Assembly (NCBI RefSeq): GCF_001424665.1 | Contig: NZ_LMQS01000005.1 | Span: 322-64,321 of the forward strand | Direction of reading: 5' to 3' | Length of the DNA: 64,000 bases | From: Methylophilus sp. Leaf416 | GTDB lineage: Bacteria; Pseudomonadota; Gammaproteobacteria; Burkholderiales; Methylophilaceae | Part shown: positions 1 through 10,692 of the stretch, one piece after another | Layout of the letters: each line of letters begins with the position of its first letter | Numbering within the stretch: position 1 is the first letter of the stretch | Notes under the pieces: generated by a model | Database searches by the model: none | Told to the model about the DNA's origin: nothing | Seen by the model: only the letters and a program-made list of their open reading frames with translations | Program-made: the position numbers and the translations under genes

Positions 1-2943
1 GTTGAACTGAACGAGACACTGCCACTGACTATCGGTGGTGCGACTGGTACTGGTGTGATTGTTGATAATGACAGGGCTACGATAGACACTATCACTGCTG
101 GTCCGAATGGTGGGTCTGTTGAAGAAGGTAATAATCTGGTTTACACAGTCACTTTAAGCACTGCCACGAATGCACCGACAACCTATAGCTACACCCTGGG
201 TGGCGGTACAGCTTCCAGCGCAGATTATGGCTCCGCCGTGTTCAGCAATGGCGTTACTTACAATGCTGTTACCGGAACTATCACCGTTCCGGCAGGTGTG
301 AGCAGCTTCACTGTAACTGTGCCTACTATTGATGACACATTGATTGAGCCAAACGAAACCCTGCCATTGAGCATTGGTGGCAAATCAGCAACCGGTATCA
401 TCATTGACAACGATAGTGGTATCACAGTTGTGAATGGCAGCAAGTTCACTGTCTCTGAAGAAGGTTTGTCTGGCGGTATCAAAGATAATGCTGGCAACAC
501 TGATACTACTGATTCAGCCGTAGCCACAGGTTCGTTCAGCTTGAATGCTAGTAACAGTAGCGGTGCTGTATGGACGCTGACTGCGCCAACGGCAGGCACA
601 CTAACTTCCGGTGGAGTGACTGTGACATGGTCATTGTCTGCAGATGGCAAAACATTGACCGGTTTTGCAGGTAGCGAGAAAGTACTGACTGCAACGATCA
701 ACAACAGTGGTGCCTATAACGTTACATTAAGCAAACCAATTGATCATCCTATTACGACGACCGAAGACACTCTGAAAACTGAGATTGGTGTCAAAGTCGT
801 TGCCAATGGTGTGACACAAGTCACAACCCTGCCGGTAACGATTGAGGATGATTCACCTGTTGCAAACAACCAGACTGTTTATGCAACTAACTCCGCAAAC
901 ACCAATGTCATGATTACATTGGACGTTTCCGGCAGTATGGGTGGAAGAGATGGTGTGGGCGGCCAGACTCGTTTGGCAAGTGCTATTCAGTCAATCAAGA
1001 CGCTGTTGGCAAGCTATGATGATCTGGGTGATGTGAAAGTTGCCTTGGTTGTGTTTGCTGGCGATGCGCAAACGAGACAATTAGGGACAACCTGGTTGAC
1101 TGTTGCTGAAGCTAACACTCTCTTGAACACTTTGTCTGCCAATGGCAATACAAACTATGATTCAGCCCTTGAAACAGCAATCAATGCTTATGGTTCTCCT
1201 GGTAAATTGGATAATGCACAGACTGTGTCTTACTTTTTTACAGATGGTGAGCCTAACCGTGGGTTGGGTGGTACTAGTGACCTAAGCGGTAACGAGAATG
1301 CATCTTCTGCTGACGCTGGTATCCAAGCGGCTGAAGAAAGAGCATGGATTCAATTCCTGGAAACTTATAACATCAAGTCATATGCGCTTGGTTTAGGCCA
1401 AAACACCTCTACATCACAGCTGGACCCAATTGCATACGATGGTCAGGCTGGTGTGAATACCGGTGGTGTCAAAGTGACTAATTTTGACCAGCTCGATGGT
1501 GTGTTGAGCCAAACAGTTGCAGCTTCTATTTCTGGCAGCTTGGTGACTAACGGTGGTTTCGGTGCAGATGGTGGCTATGTGAAATCAGTGGTAGTGGATG
1601 GTAGTACTTACACATTCAATGCAACGACAGGTGCAATTACTGTAAACGGTACTAACAACAGTACTTATGATTCTGCAAGTCACAAACTGACAATTACCAC
1701 CAGCAAAGGGTCATTGGTTTTAGACATGGATGATGGCACGTTTGTCTTCACACCTAAAAACACCAGTGTTTCCGGTGTGGCTGACTTCAAATACACATTG
1801 AGTGACAGAGATGGTGATACCAGCTCTGCTACATTGAGCATCAATGTGACTAAGATCAATGCCGTTCCACAAGTTGCGCCTGATGTAAGCACCGGTATCA
1901 ATTCTGCTGGTTTGTTGACCATCCCAGGCTTGTTGAATGTTGATCTGCTGAACTTCTCCAGCAGACAAGGATTCAGTGCCAGCGATGTGAATAACAACAT
2001 CAATAATGTCACTATTACTTACAGCGCATTGATTGCACTGAGTGGCGCTTTCCTGAACTACTCTTCTGCTGTTGCAAGTGAGCTAGGCTTGAAAGTGACT
2101 TATGCACAAGATAATGGCTTCCTTAATGTACTAGGAGGCAGTGGTAAGCTGGAAGTGACTGCTCTAGATGGCGGTACCATCGATAACCTGAAGCTGAATG
2201 AATTCTTGTCTACCATCAGAACAGATAACACTATTGGTGTGAATGTGCTGGATAGCTTCAAGATTAGTGCGACAGACAGCACCAATCTAAGTGACAGTGC
2301 ATCTTCAGCCAACCTGATCAATATTGATCTGTTGACTAGCGGTAATAGCGGAATCATTAGTGGCACCAGCGGAAATGATACCCAGCTTAACGGTACTTCA
2401 GGAAACGATATCATTTACGGTTTAGGTGGTAACGATACACTGAACGGCGGTGCTGGTAACGATATCCTGCGCGGTGGTGCCGGTAACGATACCTTGAATG
2501 GCGGTGACGGTAACGACATCCTGATTGGTGGTAAAGGTAACGATACTCTGACTGGCGGTGCAGGCGTGGATGTCTTCAAATGGGATCGTGGTGATGATGG
2601 TGTAGCGGGCAACCCTGCACGTGACACTATCACTGATTTCAACAAGGCAGCCCCATCACAAGGTGGTGATGTGCTGGATATCCGTGATTTGTTACAAGGC
2701 GAGAATCCGGGCAATCTGCAGAACTACCTGCACTTTGAAAAATCAGGTAGCGATACCATTGTTCATATCAGTTCGAATGGTGGTTTTGCCAATGATGCAC
2801 ACAATGTGTCAGGAAGCTTTAGCAGCGGCAATACTACTCAGCAGATCGTGTTGAATGGTGTCGATATTACTACCGGTCAAAGCAGTGATGCAGCGATTAT
2901 CAATAGCCTGTTAGCACAACAAAAGTTGATTGTTGATCAGTAA
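1..2943 (+). CDS. RTX adhesin with Calx-beta repeats and VWA domain (5' end outside window)
   Basis: C-terminal 980 residues of a large secreted surface protein; the frame is open from base 1, so the start lies upstream. The first ~420 bases encode Calx-beta type repeats ending in the typical NETLPL...GIIIDND pattern. A von Willebrand A domain runs about 900-1540, with the metal-site motif DVSGS at 922-936. About eight glycine/aspartate nonapeptides of the GGAGNDTLN type (about 2374-2580) are calcium-binding RTX repeats. The last ~120 residues (DVFKW..., then DTITDFN and a hydrophobic tail) match the C-terminal target domain of type I secretion substrates. Known family role: LapA-like adhesins exported by an ABC transporter for attachment and biofilm. 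No secretion genes lie in the window. A strong terminator follows the stop. Family call is firm; the ligand is unknown. Confidence 0.9.
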   Translation, partial: VELNETLPLTIGGATGTGVIVDNDRATIDTITAGPNGGSVEEGNNLVYTVTLSTATNAPTTYSYTLGGGTASSADYGSAVFSNGVTYNAVTGTITVPAGVSSFTVTVPTIDDTLIEPNETLPLSIGGKSATGIIIDNDSGITVVNGSKFTVSEEGLSGGIKDNAGNTDTTDSAVATGSFSLNASNSSGAVWTLTAPTAGTLTSGGVTVTWSLSADGKTLTGFAGSEKVLTATINNSGAYNVTLSKPIDHPITTTEDTLKTEIGVKVVANGVTQVTTLPVTIEDDSPVANNQTVYATNSANTNVMITLDVSGSMGGRDGVGGQTRLASAIQSIKTLLASYDDLGDVKVALVVFAGDAQTRQLGTTWLTVAEANTLLNTLSANGNTNYDSALETAINAYGSPGKLDNAQTVSYFFTDGEPNRGLGGTSDLSGNENASSADAGIQAAEERAWIQFLETYNIKSYALGLGQNTSTSQLDPIAYDGQAGVNTGGVKVTNFDQLDGVLSQTVAASISGSLVTNGGFGADGGYVKSVVVDGSTYTFNATTGAITVNGTNNSTYDSASHKLTITTSKGSLVLDMDDGTFVFTPKNTSVSGVADFKYTLSDRDGDTSSATLSINVTKINAVPQVAPDVSTGINSAGLLTIPGLLNVDLLNFSSRQGFSASDVNNNINNVTITYSALIALSGAFLNYSSAVASELGLKVTYAQDNGFLNVLGGSGKLEVTALDGGTIDNLKLNEFLSTIRTDNTIGVNVLDSFKISATDSTNLSDSASSANLINIDLLTSGNSGIISGTSGNDTQLNGTSGNDIIYGLGGNDTLNGGAGNDILRGGAGNDTLNGGDGNDILIGGKGNDTLTGGAGVDVFKWDRGDDGVAGNPARDTITDFNKAAPSQGGDVLDIRDLLQGENPGNLQNYLHFEKSGSDTIVHISSNGGFANDAHNVSGSFSSGNTTQQIVLNGVDITTGQSSDAAIINSLLAQQKLIVDQ

Positions 2944-2960
2944 TTAATGTAGTTGAAATA

Positions 2961-2989
2961 AAAAAAGCGACCTTCGGGTCGCTTTTTTT
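2961..2989 (+). terminator. Rho-independent terminator of the adhesin gene
   Basis: GCGACC-TTCG-GGTCGC hairpin (2967-2982) flanked by a run of A before and T after, 20 bases past the adhesin stop codon. The tetraloop and flanking A/T runs make it potentially bidirectional. Confidence 0.9.
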
Positions 2990-3033
2990 ATTTCTGAATT
3001 GGAATAACAATATTCCAAAAGAAGCGTTGATCG

Positions 3034-3060
3034 AATAAGAAAAGGGCACAAATGTGCCCT
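3034..3060 (-). terminator. Terminator of the prp operon
   Basis: Perfect 8-bp stem AGGGCACA/TGTGCCCT (3043-3060) with a 2-base loop. On the minus strand it is followed by TTTTCTTATT. It lies 23 bases beyond the prpD stop. Confidence 0.75.
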
Positions 3061-3083
3061 GGTTAAATTAAATGCAGTTGAGT

Positions 3084-4544
3084 CTAAAGTGCCAGCATAT
3101 CTACAAATTGGTGAACGGAGGTTTTTTCCAGTGCTTTCTGGTCTTGGCAAAGCGTTAATATTTCCGATTGTTTTTTTTCATCAAACCGACGAGCCAGATT
3201 CACCTTGAATTTCTTCACTAATTCGGGGATACCTTCTTCCCGACGGCGACGATGACCAATCGGGTACTCAACGGCAATATTGCTGGATTGAGTACCGTCT
3301 TTAAAAAAGATCTGGATGGCATTGGCGATTGAGCGTTTTTCCGGGTCCAGGTAATCGCGCGTGTATTCAGCTTTTTCCACACAAGTCATTTTATCGCGCA
3401 AGGCATCGATACGAGGATCAGCAGCTGCTTCATCTTCGTAGTCCAAAGCTGTCAGCTTACCTTTCAACAAGCCAACTGCAGCCATGTATTGGATGCAGTG
3501 GTCGCGGTCAGCAGGGTTATTCATCGGGCCCGATTTATCAATAATACGTATGGCTGATTCATGTGTGGTGATGACGATTTTTTCAATATTACTGATATCG
3601 TCCAGGGATTGCAGACGGTTTCCAACTTCTTTATTTAACTGGAAAGCACTTTCCACAGCGGTTTGTGCATGAAATTCTGCTGGAAAAGAAATCTTGAACA
3701 GCACTTGCTCCATGACATAGCTCCCGTATGGACGCTGGAATTTAAAAGCATTACCTTTAAACAACACATCATAGAAACCCCAGGTTTTGGCGGTGAGCGC
3801 ACTTGGATAGCCCATTTCACCTTGCAGCGTCATCCAGGCCAGGCGCACCGCACGAGAGGTGGCATCACCGGCAGCCCAGGATTTACGAGAGCCTGTATTC
3901 GGGCTATGTCTGTAAGTGCGCAGGCTCTGGCCATCGACAAACGCGTTGGAAACAGCATTGATGATATCTTGCTTGTTACCACCAAGCAGTTTGGTGACCA
4001 CAGCGGTAGAAGCAATCTTGACCAGGATAACGTGGTCCAGCCCTACGCGGTTAAAGCTGTTTTCCAGCGCCAGTACACCCTGGATTTCGTGCGCCTTGAT
4101 CATTGCTGTCAGCACCTCCTTCATGGTTAGCGGAGCCTTGCCTTCAGCTACATTTTTGCGTGAAATATAATCTGCTGAGGCCAGTATGCCGCCTAGATTA
4201 TCGGAAGGATGTCCCCACTCGGCGGCCAGCCAGGTATCATTGAAATCCAGCCAGCGGATCATGGCGCCAATATTGAATGCCGCCAGAATCGGGTCCAACT
4301 GGTAGGACGTGCCTGGTACTTTTGCACCGTTAGGTACTATTGTGCCGGTAATCACTGGCCCCAGCAATTTGGTACACGCTGGATAATCTAATGCTTCAAA
4401 CCCGCAACCCAGTGTATCCATCAGGCAGTTACGCGCTGTATCGTAAGCTTCGGCAGAGTCAATCTCAAAATCTGCCACGTAATTGGCGATATCGACAATC
4501 ACCTGATCCGGATCCGGGCGTACATTAGAAATATGGGCTGACAT
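3084..4544 (-). CDS. prpD: 2-methylcitrate dehydratase
   Basis: 486-residue MmgE/PrpD-family protein, close to the 483 of E. coli PrpD. It dehydrates 2-methylcitrate to 2-methyl-cis-aconitate in the cytoplasmic methylcitrate cycle. Family features include RWLDFNDTW near residue 80, the [10 protein letters not shown] segment and DHCIQYMAA near 350. The ATG at 4544 has AAAGG 8 bases upstream; an in-frame TTG six codons earlier lacks a good ribosome site. Last gene of a minus-strand operon after prpC (144-base gap) and followed by a terminator. No acnD/prpF pair is present, so aconitase B at 20808 is the likely partner for the rehydration step, as E. coli AcnB is known to do. Confidence 0.95.
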   Translation of the reverse strand: MSAHISNVRPDPDQVIVDIANYVADFEIDSAEAYDTARNCLMDTLGCGFEALDYPACTKLLGPVITGTIVPNGAKVPGTSYQLDPILAAFNIGAMIRWLDFNDTWLAAEWGHPSDNLGGILASADYISRKNVAEGKAPLTMKEVLTAMIKAHEIQGVLALENSFNRVGLDHVILVKIASTAVVTKLLGGNKQDIINAVSNAFVDGQSLRTYRHSPNTGSRKSWAAGDATSRAVRLAWMTLQGEMGYPSALTAKTWGFYDVLFKGNAFKFQRPYGSYVMEQVLFKISFPAEFHAQTAVESAFQLNKEVGNRLQSLDDISNIEKIVITTHESAIRIIDKSGPMNNPADRDHCIQYMAAVGLLKGKLTALDYEDEAAADPRIDALRDKMTCVEKAEYTRDYLDPEKRSIANAIQIFFKDGTQSSNIAVEYPIGHRRRREEGIPELVKKFKVNLARRFDEKKQSEILTLCQDQKALEKTSVHQFVDMLAL

Positions 4545-4688
4545 AGTTATTACCTTTATCAATAGGTTAAAAGTGAATCAATTGCTGCTTGTGATTCGTT
4601 AATATTTAAATTTTGACGCACCTTGGTCTTGATGCTTTATGTGTTAAAGCAACGGGAAGAACTAAAGATGCAGGTCAAAAGTGCGTGA

Positions 4689-5855
4689 TTAACGCTGTTT
4701 AATAGGAACAAAAGGCCTGTTATCCGGCCCGTTATATTCCGCATTAGGGCGAATAATTTTGTTATCAATACGCTGTTCAATGGAGTGTGCAACCCAACCG
4801 GTGGTGCGGGAGATCACAAAGATAGGCGTAAACATGCCGGTAGGAATGCCCATCATGTGATAGCTGGAAGCGCTGTACCAGTCCAGGTTGGGGAACATTT
4901 TCTTTTCACGCCACATGGTTTCTTCAATGCGGGCAGAAATATCGAAAAGTTTCAGATTGCCAGCGTCTTCTCCCAGTGAGCGGCTGACTTCCTTGATGGA
5001 TTCATTCCTTGGGTCGGCGATGGTATAAACCGGATGCCCAAAACCAATAATGATTTCCTTACGCGCCATGCGCGCCATGATGTCAGCCTCGGCTTCATCC
5101 GGATTGTTGTAGCGCTCTATGATTTCCATTGCCGCTTCATTGGCACCGCCATGTTTGGGTCCACGCAAGGCGCCAATCGCACCCGTGACACAGGAATACA
5201 GGTCAGACAAGGTGCCGGCAATCACCCGCGCGGTAAATGTGGAAGCATTGAACTCATGTTCCGCATACAGTACCAGGGATGTATTCATGGCTTTAATATG
5301 CAGTTCAGAAGGTTTTTTTCCGTGCAGGATATGCAGGAAATGTGCGGCAATCGAGTCATCATCGGTTTCTACCTCAATGCGCGTACCGCTCTGGCTGAAG
5401 TGATACCAGTACACCAGAATAGAACCGAAACAGGCAATCAGCCTGTCACCAAGTGCTTGTGCGCCTTCGGTATTTCGGTCTGTAGCTTCCGGTTCCAGCG
5501 TGCCTAGCATGGAGCAGCCAGTGCGCATGACATCCATAGGGTGCGCATCGGCAGGAATCTGTTCCAGTACGGCTTTCAGTGCACTGGGCAGGCCGCGCAG
5601 CTTTTTGAGCTTTTGATGATATTGCGTGAGTTGTGCCTGGGTGGGCAGCTCGCCGTAAATCAGCAAGTAGGCGACTTCTTCAAAGGTAGCATGTGTTGCC
5701 AGCTCGATAATATCGTAACCGCGGTAGTGTAAATCATTGCCACTATGGCCAACGGTGCAAATAGCTGTTGTGCCAGCCGCGACACCTGCCAGGGCAACAC
5801 CTTTCTTGCGTTTGGGTGCTTCCGTAGACGTGTTTAAATCAGTAGGTGTATTCAT
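4689..5855 (-). CDS. prpC: 2-methylcitrate synthase
   Basis: 388-residue citrate-synthase-fold enzyme condensing propionyl-CoA with oxaloacetate. The N-terminus [13 protein letters not shown]...YRGYDI is the signature of methylcitrate synthases rather than of housekeeping citrate synthases, which are longer. Catalytic histidines lie in the [14 protein letters not shown] and [10 protein letters not shown] segments and the catalytic aspartate region near ADPRNE. Two ATGs follow GGAG (5862-5865); the second, at 5855, has the better 6-base spacing and gives MNTPTDLN. It sits 18 bases downstream of prpB and clearly in the same transcript. Confidence 0.95.
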   Translation of the reverse strand: MNTPTDLNTSTEAPKRKKGVALAGVAAGTTAICTVGHSGNDLHYRGYDIIELATHATFEEVAYLLIYGELPTQAQLTQYHQKLKKLRGLPSALKAVLEQIPADAHPMDVMRTGCSMLGTLEPEATDRNTEGAQALGDRLIACFGSILVYWYHFSQSGTRIEVETDDDSIAAHFLHILHGKKPSELHIKAMNTSLVLYAEHEFNASTFTARVIAGTLSDLYSCVTGAIGALRGPKHGGANEAAMEIIERYNNPDEAEADIMARMARKEIIIGFGHPVYTIADPRNESIKEVSRSLGEDAGNLKLFDISARIEETMWREKKMFPNLDWYSASSYHMMGIPTGMFTPIFVISRTTGWVAHSIEQRIDNKIIRPNAEYNGPDNRPFVPIKQR

Positions 5856-5873
5856 CATGATCTCCAAGAGCCC

Positions 5874-6752
5874 TTATTGCTTGAAAAGGGCGTCGAGTTT
5901 TTCTTCAAAGGCGTGATAACCGAGATGGGTATACAGGTCAGCACGCGTTTGCATCAGGTCCAGTACGTTTTTCTGTGTGCCATCCTTGCGCACACCCTGA
6001 TAGACGGTGAGGGCTGCCTGGTTCATGGCGCGGAAAGCAGAGAGTGGATATAGCACCATGCCCACGCCTGCCGTTGCCAATTCATCTACCGTAAACAATG
6101 GCGTCGCGCCAAATTCGGTGATATTCGCCAGTACCGGCACTTTGACCGCTTCAACAAATTGCTGGTACATCTTCAAGTCGGTCATGGCTTCCGGAAAAAT
6201 CATATCGGCACCGGCTTCTACACAAGCACTCGCGCGATCTATGGCTGATTGCAGCCCTTCCACCGCTAAAGCATCGGTACGTGCCATCACCACAAAATCA
6301 TCATAAGGTTTGGCATCCACTGCTGCTTTTACGCGGTCTACCATTTCATCCAGGCTGACGATGGCCTTGTTGGGCCTGTGTCCGCAACGTTTGGCGCTGA
6401 CCTGGTCTTCAATATGCACTGCAGCCGCACCGGCTTTAGCCACGCTTTTAATGGTACGGGCAATATTGAAAGCACCGCCAAACCCGGTATCAATATCTAC
6501 CAATAATGGCGTCTCCACCGCGTCAGTGATACGACGGACATCAATCAGCACATCTTCCAGCGTGGAAATACCTAAATCCGGCAAACCAAGCGAACCGGCC
6601 GCTACACCGCCACCAGACAGGTAAATGGCTTTAAAGCCGCTCTGTGTCGCCAGCATGGCGTGATAGGCATTAATGGCACCTATGATTTGTAACGGCTGTT
6701 CTGTCGCCAGCGCAGCACGGAAGCGTGCACCTGGCGTAAGAGATTGAATCAT
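5874..6752 (-). CDS. prpB: 2-methylisocitrate lyase
   Basis: 292-residue PEP mutase/isocitrate lyase superfamily enzyme splitting 2-methylisocitrate into pyruvate and succinate. The active-site loop KRCGH is present with Cys123, plus the [17 protein letters not shown] and VDIDTGFGG motifs, nearly identical to E. coli PrpB. Start ATG at 6752 with AGGAA about 10 bases upstream; a TTG two codons earlier is possible. The product succinate is the substrate of the SDH encoded on the opposite side of the cluster. Confidence 0.96.
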   Translation of the reverse strand: MIQSLTPGARFRAALATEQPLQIIGAINAYHAMLATQSGFKAIYLSGGGVAAGSLGLPDLGISTLEDVLIDVRRITDAVETPLLVDIDTGFGGAFNIARTIKSVAKAGAAAVHIEDQVSAKRCGHRPNKAIVSLDEMVDRVKAAVDAKPYDDFVVMARTDALAVEGLQSAIDRASACVEAGADMIFPEAMTDLKMYQQFVEAVKVPVLANITEFGATPLFTVDELATAGVGMVLYPLSAFRAMNQAALTVYQGVRKDGTQKNVLDLMQTRADLYTHLGYHAFEEKLDALFKQ

Positions 6753-6777
6753 GATCAAGTTTTCCTGTTTGCCGGGG

Positions 6778-7779
6778 TTAGAAAAAAGCTGTTTCAGCTT
6801 CAGCTGGCATAGCTACGCCGGTTTGCTTGGCTTTCTGCAACACCTCCCAGAAGTATCGGTAGGTGGCGCGGTCGTGTAATTCCCCGGCGTACTGAATCGG
6901 GCCCCAATCAGCGGCTTGTGCCGTAAGCAGGATATTGGCCGCATCACTGACTTCGTCAAAGTTAGGTTTCATGGCGTCGACAATGGCCTGGATCTGCGTC
7001 GGGTAAATACTCCACATACGCATGAACCCGAATTCATTGCGGGCGCGATAGGCATCGCTGTAAGTCACTTCCGCATTTTTTAAATCAAGGGTGACGTTAT
7101 GCGCAGGCACTACCCCATTTGCCAGCGCGGCGGAAACGACTTCGCTTTTGGCGCGTGCAAGCAATTGATGGTCAAACTGCCCCGGACTACGCATGGCGGT
7201 GGCCGGAATCGCACCGTTATGGGCACTGACAAAATCCATTAAACCGAAATCCAGTACCTGTAACCACGGCAGTTGCGCGATCTCATGCACCTGGCGCAGG
7301 GCGCCATGTGTTTCAATCAGCAAATGTACGGGAATTTCACGCGCTATGCCGTGCTGTTTGGCAACCTGCTGAATATAGGCAATCATTTCCTGTGCCTGGC
7401 TAATATCCGTGCATTTGGGGATCGTCAGGTAGCTCAATACCTGGCCGGCACCACCAACCAGGATATCAATATCTTTTTTCCAGTGCGGATGCGTGTAGTC
7501 ATGGATACGCGCGCCCGCCATCTTGTGCTGGTTGGCTTCAGAATTCAGGATACGCACTATCATTTCTGCATGTGCTTGTTCCTGGCCACTGGCAGCGCCA
7601 TCTTCGCAATCGCAAGTGATATCGAATACCGGGCCTGCGCCATTTGGGTTCGCCGGGTCCTGCAAGGACAATGCTTTTAAAATCAGTTTTTCACTGCCGG
7701 CAAAATGTTCACAGGCCGGGATCACGGGAAAGGGTTTTTCACCGCCAAACAAAGCCTGATTTGGATGGACCGCCATCAT
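6778..7779 (-). CDS. HpcH/HpaI (CitE-like) lyase, candidate beta-methylmalyl-CoA/malyl-CoA lyase
   Basis: 333-residue TIM-barrel lyase of the citrate lyase beta/malyl-CoA lyase family. DCEDG (the acidic pair after strand 2), [10 protein letters not shown] (metal glutamate) and [13 protein letters not shown] (metal aspartate) are intact, so it should be active. The first ATG overlaps the stop of the upstream mesaconyl-CoA hydratase (TGATG), so the two are translationally coupled. The hydratase product is beta-methylmalyl-CoA, so cleavage to propionyl-CoA and glyoxylate is the most economical assignment, feeding prpC two genes downstream. The family also contains malyl-CoA thioesterases and citramalyl-CoA lyases, and sequence alone does not decide among these. 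Confidence 0.75.
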   Translation of the reverse strand: MMAVHPNQALFGGEKPFPVIPACEHFAGSEKLILKALSLQDPANPNGAGPVFDITCDCEDGAASGQEQAHAEMIVRILNSEANQHKMAGARIHDYTHPHWKKDIDILVGGAGQVLSYLTIPKCTDISQAQEMIAYIQQVAKQHGIAREIPVHLLIETHGALRQVHEIAQLPWLQVLDFGLMDFVSAHNGAIPATAMRSPGQFDHQLLARAKSEVVSAALANGVVPAHNVTLDLKNAEVTYSDAYRARNEFGFMRMWSIYPTQIQAIVDAMKPNFDEVSDAANILLTAQAADWGPIQYAGELHDRATYRYFWEVLQKAKQTGVAMPAEAETAFF

Positions 7780-8837
7780 CAATTTCCTTTCCGTGGAATA
7801 AGTACTGTGTAATCGAGATCGAGCACCACATGCGGATGGTAGCCCTGTGTGGTTTTGATATTCTCCAGTGTGGTCGGCGGCATATTCTTGACACCCACCA
7901 TACGCAAGCGTAATGCACCCAGTTCCGGATAGGGCAGGGGCCATTTGTCCAATACCTTGGTCAGGCAGTAAATGGTGTCACCGGCATAACTCGGATTGGC
8001 ATGAGTACCGCCATTGATCGCCAGAATGGAAATGGCATTTTCCAGTCCTTCGTAACTCAGTGCCCGACATGCCGAAATCACCACGCCGCCATAGACCAGG
8101 CGCTTGCCTTGCGGTGTGCTTTTCATCAGGTGCGCGTCAAAATGCAGGCGGGCATTATTCTGGTATAAGTGCGTGGCCAGGGTATGGTCGGTCTCATTGA
8201 TAGTCAGGCCGGAAGGATGGCGCATACATTCTCCCACCTCGTAGTCATCCCACCAGTATTTGCCACCGGTGGCGACGCCCAGGTCATTTTGCAACTTGAA
8301 GTTAGTGGGCAAAGCCAATGATTCAGCGGCGACAAATTCCGGCAATTCTGGAATAGTGGTTTCCGGGGCAGGGGCCTCATGATTCTTTTTTTGTACCATG
8401 ACCCAGCGTACCCAGCTAAGCACAGGTTGTTGATGCTGGTTGACAGTGGTGGAACGTACCCAGACCACGCCATTTTTACCGCTGGAATTTTGTTTCAGGC
8501 CTATCACCTCGCTGGAAGTTGCGAGTGTGTCGCCTACATAGACTGGCTGCAGAAAGCGCACATCAGCATAGCCCAGATTGGCAACCGCATTGACTGACAC
8601 ATCCGGCACTGTTTTACCAAAAGCGATATGAAAAGCCAGTAAGTCATCAATCGGCGTTGTCGGATAGCCTAATGCCTGCGCCAGTGGCTCACAGCAATGC
8701 AGCGGGTTGCGCGCACCGGTCAGCGCGATATAAAGCGCGCTATCTCCTGCAGTAATAGTGCGAGGGGTCGCGTGCTGGATGACTTCGTGCAGTTTGAAGT
8801 CTTCGAAGAAACGGCCTGCAGAAATTTTGCTTTGCAT
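7779..8837 (-). CDS. mch: Mesaconyl-CoA hydratase (2-methylfumaryl-CoA hydratase)
   Basis: 352 residues with two MaoC-type hot-dog halves. It aligns by eye along its whole length with the mesaconyl-CoA hydratase of Rhodobacter: FFEDFKL, HATPRTITAGD, PIDDLLAFHIAFGKTVPD, the middle YWWDDYEVGE and the C-terminal LDYTVLIPRKG. Known reaction: reversible hydration of mesaconyl-C1-CoA to beta-methylmalyl-CoA, used in the ethylmalonyl-CoA pathway and the haloarchaeal methylaspartate cycle. AAAGGAGG precedes the ATG. It lies between two CitE-like genes and upstream of prpBCD, which suggests local supply of propionyl-CoA. No ethylmalonyl-CoA pathway genes are visible here. Confidence 0.88.
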   Translation of the reverse strand: MQSKISAGRFFEDFKLHEVIQHATPRTITAGDSALYIALTGARNPLHCCEPLAQALGYPTTPIDDLLAFHIAFGKTVPDVSVNAVANLGYADVRFLQPVYVGDTLATSSEVIGLKQNSSGKNGVVWVRSTTVNQHQQPVLSWVRWVMVQKKNHEAPAPETTIPELPEFVAAESLALPTNFKLQNDLGVATGGKYWWDDYEVGECMRHPSGLTINETDHTLATHLYQNNARLHFDAHLMKSTPQGKRLVYGGVVISACRALSYEGLENAISILAINGGTHANPSYAGDTIYCLTKVLDKWPLPYPELGALRLRMVGVKNMPPTTLENIKTTQGYHPHVVLDLDYTVLIPRKGN

Positions 8838-8874
8838 GGTGTCCTCCTTTAAAATTTTTCAGTAGGGTTAAGCA

Positions 8875-9756
8875 TTAAATAAACTCTTCTTCCAGTTCGC
8901 TGATGGCTTCTGCAAGCTGAATTAATCGTTGGGCTGCTTTGATATGGTGATGCTCAACCAGTTTATCGTTAACTACCACAGTACCTCGGCCCGCTTCATT
9001 GGCTTCTTTCAAGGCTTTAATAATCAGGCGCGCATGTTCAACTTCGCTGCGTTGTGGAGTGTAAGCGTCATTGCAATAAGCTATCTGCGCCGGGTGTACC
9101 AGGGACTTGCCATCCATGCCGATATCCCGGCCTATGCGACAGGCGTATTCAAATGAATGCATATTCTTGAAATCGCTGGTAATGCCATCAATGACGCCTT
9201 TACCATAAGCACGTGCGGCAAGGATTACCAGGGATAATGAAGTCAGGATAGCAGAACGCTCGTGCGTGACACGTGCATGTAACTGCGAAATCAGGTCTGA
9301 GGTGGCCATCACCATACAGATCACACGTTCGGAAGCAGCGGCGATTTCCTTGGCATTCAATACCGCCAGCGGGCTTTCTATCATCACCATCATGGGCACG
9401 TCTTTGCCACCGGCGGCGTCCAGTAATTGTTGCGCCCGCAATACATCTTCACGGGATTCTATATTAGGAAACAGGATGGCATCGGCGCCAACATTAGCCA
9501 CGGCCTGGATGTCATCGTGACCCCAGATTGAATCCAGGTCGTTGACTCGGATGACAACTTCTCGTTTGCCGTAACCACCCTGTTTGACAGCCTGAACCAC
9601 ATTTTCACGCGATTGCAGTTTGGCATCGATCAGGATCGGGTCGCCCAGGTCCAGGATGACTGAATCCGCCGCCAGTGTGCGTGCACGTTCCAGGTAGTGC
9701 GTATTGCATCCTGGCACATACAACATGGAGCGTCTGGGTCTGAGTGGATAGGGCAT
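8875..9756 (-). CDS. CitE-like lyase with altered DLED motif
   Basis: 293-residue HpcH/HpaI/CitE-family protein (RRSMLYVPGCN start, MIESPLAVLNAKEIA with the metal glutamate, ATSDLISQLHAR with the metal aspartate, SLVHPAQI near the end). The usual LDLEDA reads LDLGDPI here, so the glutamate of the acidic pair is lost and a proline replaces the alanine. Either it has another chemistry, such as thioesterase or lyase on another acyl-CoA, or the substitution is tolerated. First gene of the minus-strand operon; AAGGA 7 bases before the ATG. Malyl-CoA thioesterase and citramalyl-CoA lyase are alternatives. Confidence 0.75.
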   Translation of the reverse strand: MPYPLRPRRSMLYVPGCNTHYLERARTLAADSVILDLGDPILIDAKLQSRENVVQAVKQGGYGKREVVIRVNDLDSIWGHDDIQAVANVGADAILFPNIESREDVLRAQQLLDAAGGKDVPMMVMIESPLAVLNAKEIAAASERVICMVMATSDLISQLHARVTHERSAILTSLSLVILAARAYGKGVIDGITSDFKNMHSFEYACRIGRDIGMDGKSLVHPAQIAYCNDAYTPQRSEVEHARLIIKALKEANEAGRGTVVVNDKLVEHHHIKAAQRLIQLAEAISELEEEFI

Positions 9757-9802
9757 TATTTTTCCTTGTTAAGGAGATTTCACTGAATTATTGATGATAA
9801 AA

Positions 9803-9872
9803 TTTTGTCTGTCAATGAATATCTTATGTCTTATATAAGATATAAAACAGTGGACATCTGAGTTTTGTCTGT
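9803..9872. repeat. Direct repeat TTTTGTCTGT, two copies 60 bp apart
   Basis: Identical 10-mers at 9803-9812 and 9863-9872 flank the palindrome in the divergent region between the prp operon and gntR. Spacing of exactly 60 bp could place bound proteins on comparable faces of the helix. Function is inferred only. Confidence 0.5.
9819..9843. promoter_or_regulatory. Candidate operator of the GntR regulator
   Basis: Perfect 9-bp inverted repeat ATATCTTAT / ATAAGATAT (9819-9827 and 9835-9843). It overlaps a perfect 12-bp palindrome TCTTATATAAGA (9829-9840). It lies in the 198-bp divergent interval between a GntR gene and the prp operon, the usual place for an autoregulatory operator. Binding is not demonstrated. 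Confidence 0.6.
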
Positions 9873-9954
9873 GGTATAAATTAATTAAGCATGGCGGAAT
9901 GAAGTTTTTCGCATATCAGAAAATGAATATAGCGTTTACCTGGAGCGTTTACCA

Positions 9955-10692
9955 ATGATGGATAAGCAGTTTGCATCGGCGAGTTACAGACCCTTATATG
10001 ATCAGATTAAGGTGTTGATTACGCAAAGTCTGATAGGCGGTGAATGGCGCCCGGGTGATATGATCCCCAGCGAGATCGACCTGGCACAGCGCTATAAAGT
10101 AAGCCAGGGCACGGTGCGTAAAGCCATTGATAGTCTGGCGACGGAAAATATCCTGATTCGCCGCCAGGGCAAAGGCACGTTTGTCGCTACTCATAACCAG
10201 GATGACGTGAAATTGCGTTTTTTGCGGTTGACGGCAGAAAATGGCCAGAAAGAGTTGCTGCAAAACGAGTTTCTCTCCTGTATCAAGAGTAAAGCCAACG
10301 CGCATATCGGCAAAGTATTAGAAATCAAGGCTGGTGCAACCACTATTGAAGTAAAGCGTCTGTTGACGTTTTCCGGTCGCCCCCTGATTTATGACCATAT
10401 TGTGGTGCCAGCTGCCCCATTCAAAGGCCTGAACCGAGCCAAGGTTGAAGAAAGCAATGGCTCTATGTATAGCATGTACGAGTCACAATTTGGCATTCGC
10501 ATGATACGGGCGGAAGAACGCATTAAAGCAGTGGCAGCAGATGCTGAAGTTGCGAAAGCGCTGGGTTTGAAAGAGGGGTATCCACTACTGAGTATTGAGC
10601 GGGTGTCGTTTACTTATGGCGACAAACCTATGGAGTGGCGGTTCGGGTTGTGTCTTACTGATGATCACCACTATATGAGTGAGTTGGAATGA
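9955..10692 (+). CDS. GntR/HutC-family transcriptional regulator
   Basis: 245 residues: N-terminal winged-helix GntR DNA-binding domain (about 10-75; PLYDQIKVLI, PSEIDLAQRYKVSQGTVRKAID, RQGKGTFV) followed by a UTRA ligand-binding domain (about 95-240), so HutC subfamily. GGAG 9 bases upstream of ATG 9955; a second ATG follows immediately. Divergent from the prp operon and heading the plus-strand C4-acid genes, so it probably controls both sides in response to a cluster metabolite such as methylcitrate, a propionyl-CoA-derived acid or mesaconate. This is inference from position. Downstream there is an imperfect palindrome, then the malic enzyme gene. Confidence 0.9.
   Translation: MMDKQFASASYRPLYDQIKVLITQSLIGGEWRPGDMIPSEIDLAQRYKVSQGTVRKAIDSLATENILIRRQGKGTFVATHNQDDVKLRFLRLTAENGQKELLQNEFLSCIKSKANAHIGKVLEIKAGATTIEVKRLLTFSGRPLIYDHIVVPAAPFKGLNRAKVEESNGSMYSMYESQFGIRMIRAEERIKAVAADAEVAKALGLKEGYPLLSIERVSFTYGDKPMEWRFGLCLTDDHHYMSELE

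Noticed and set aside
2374-2580. Tandem DNA repeat as a separate element
   Set aside because: Explained by RTX nonapeptide coding in the adhesin.
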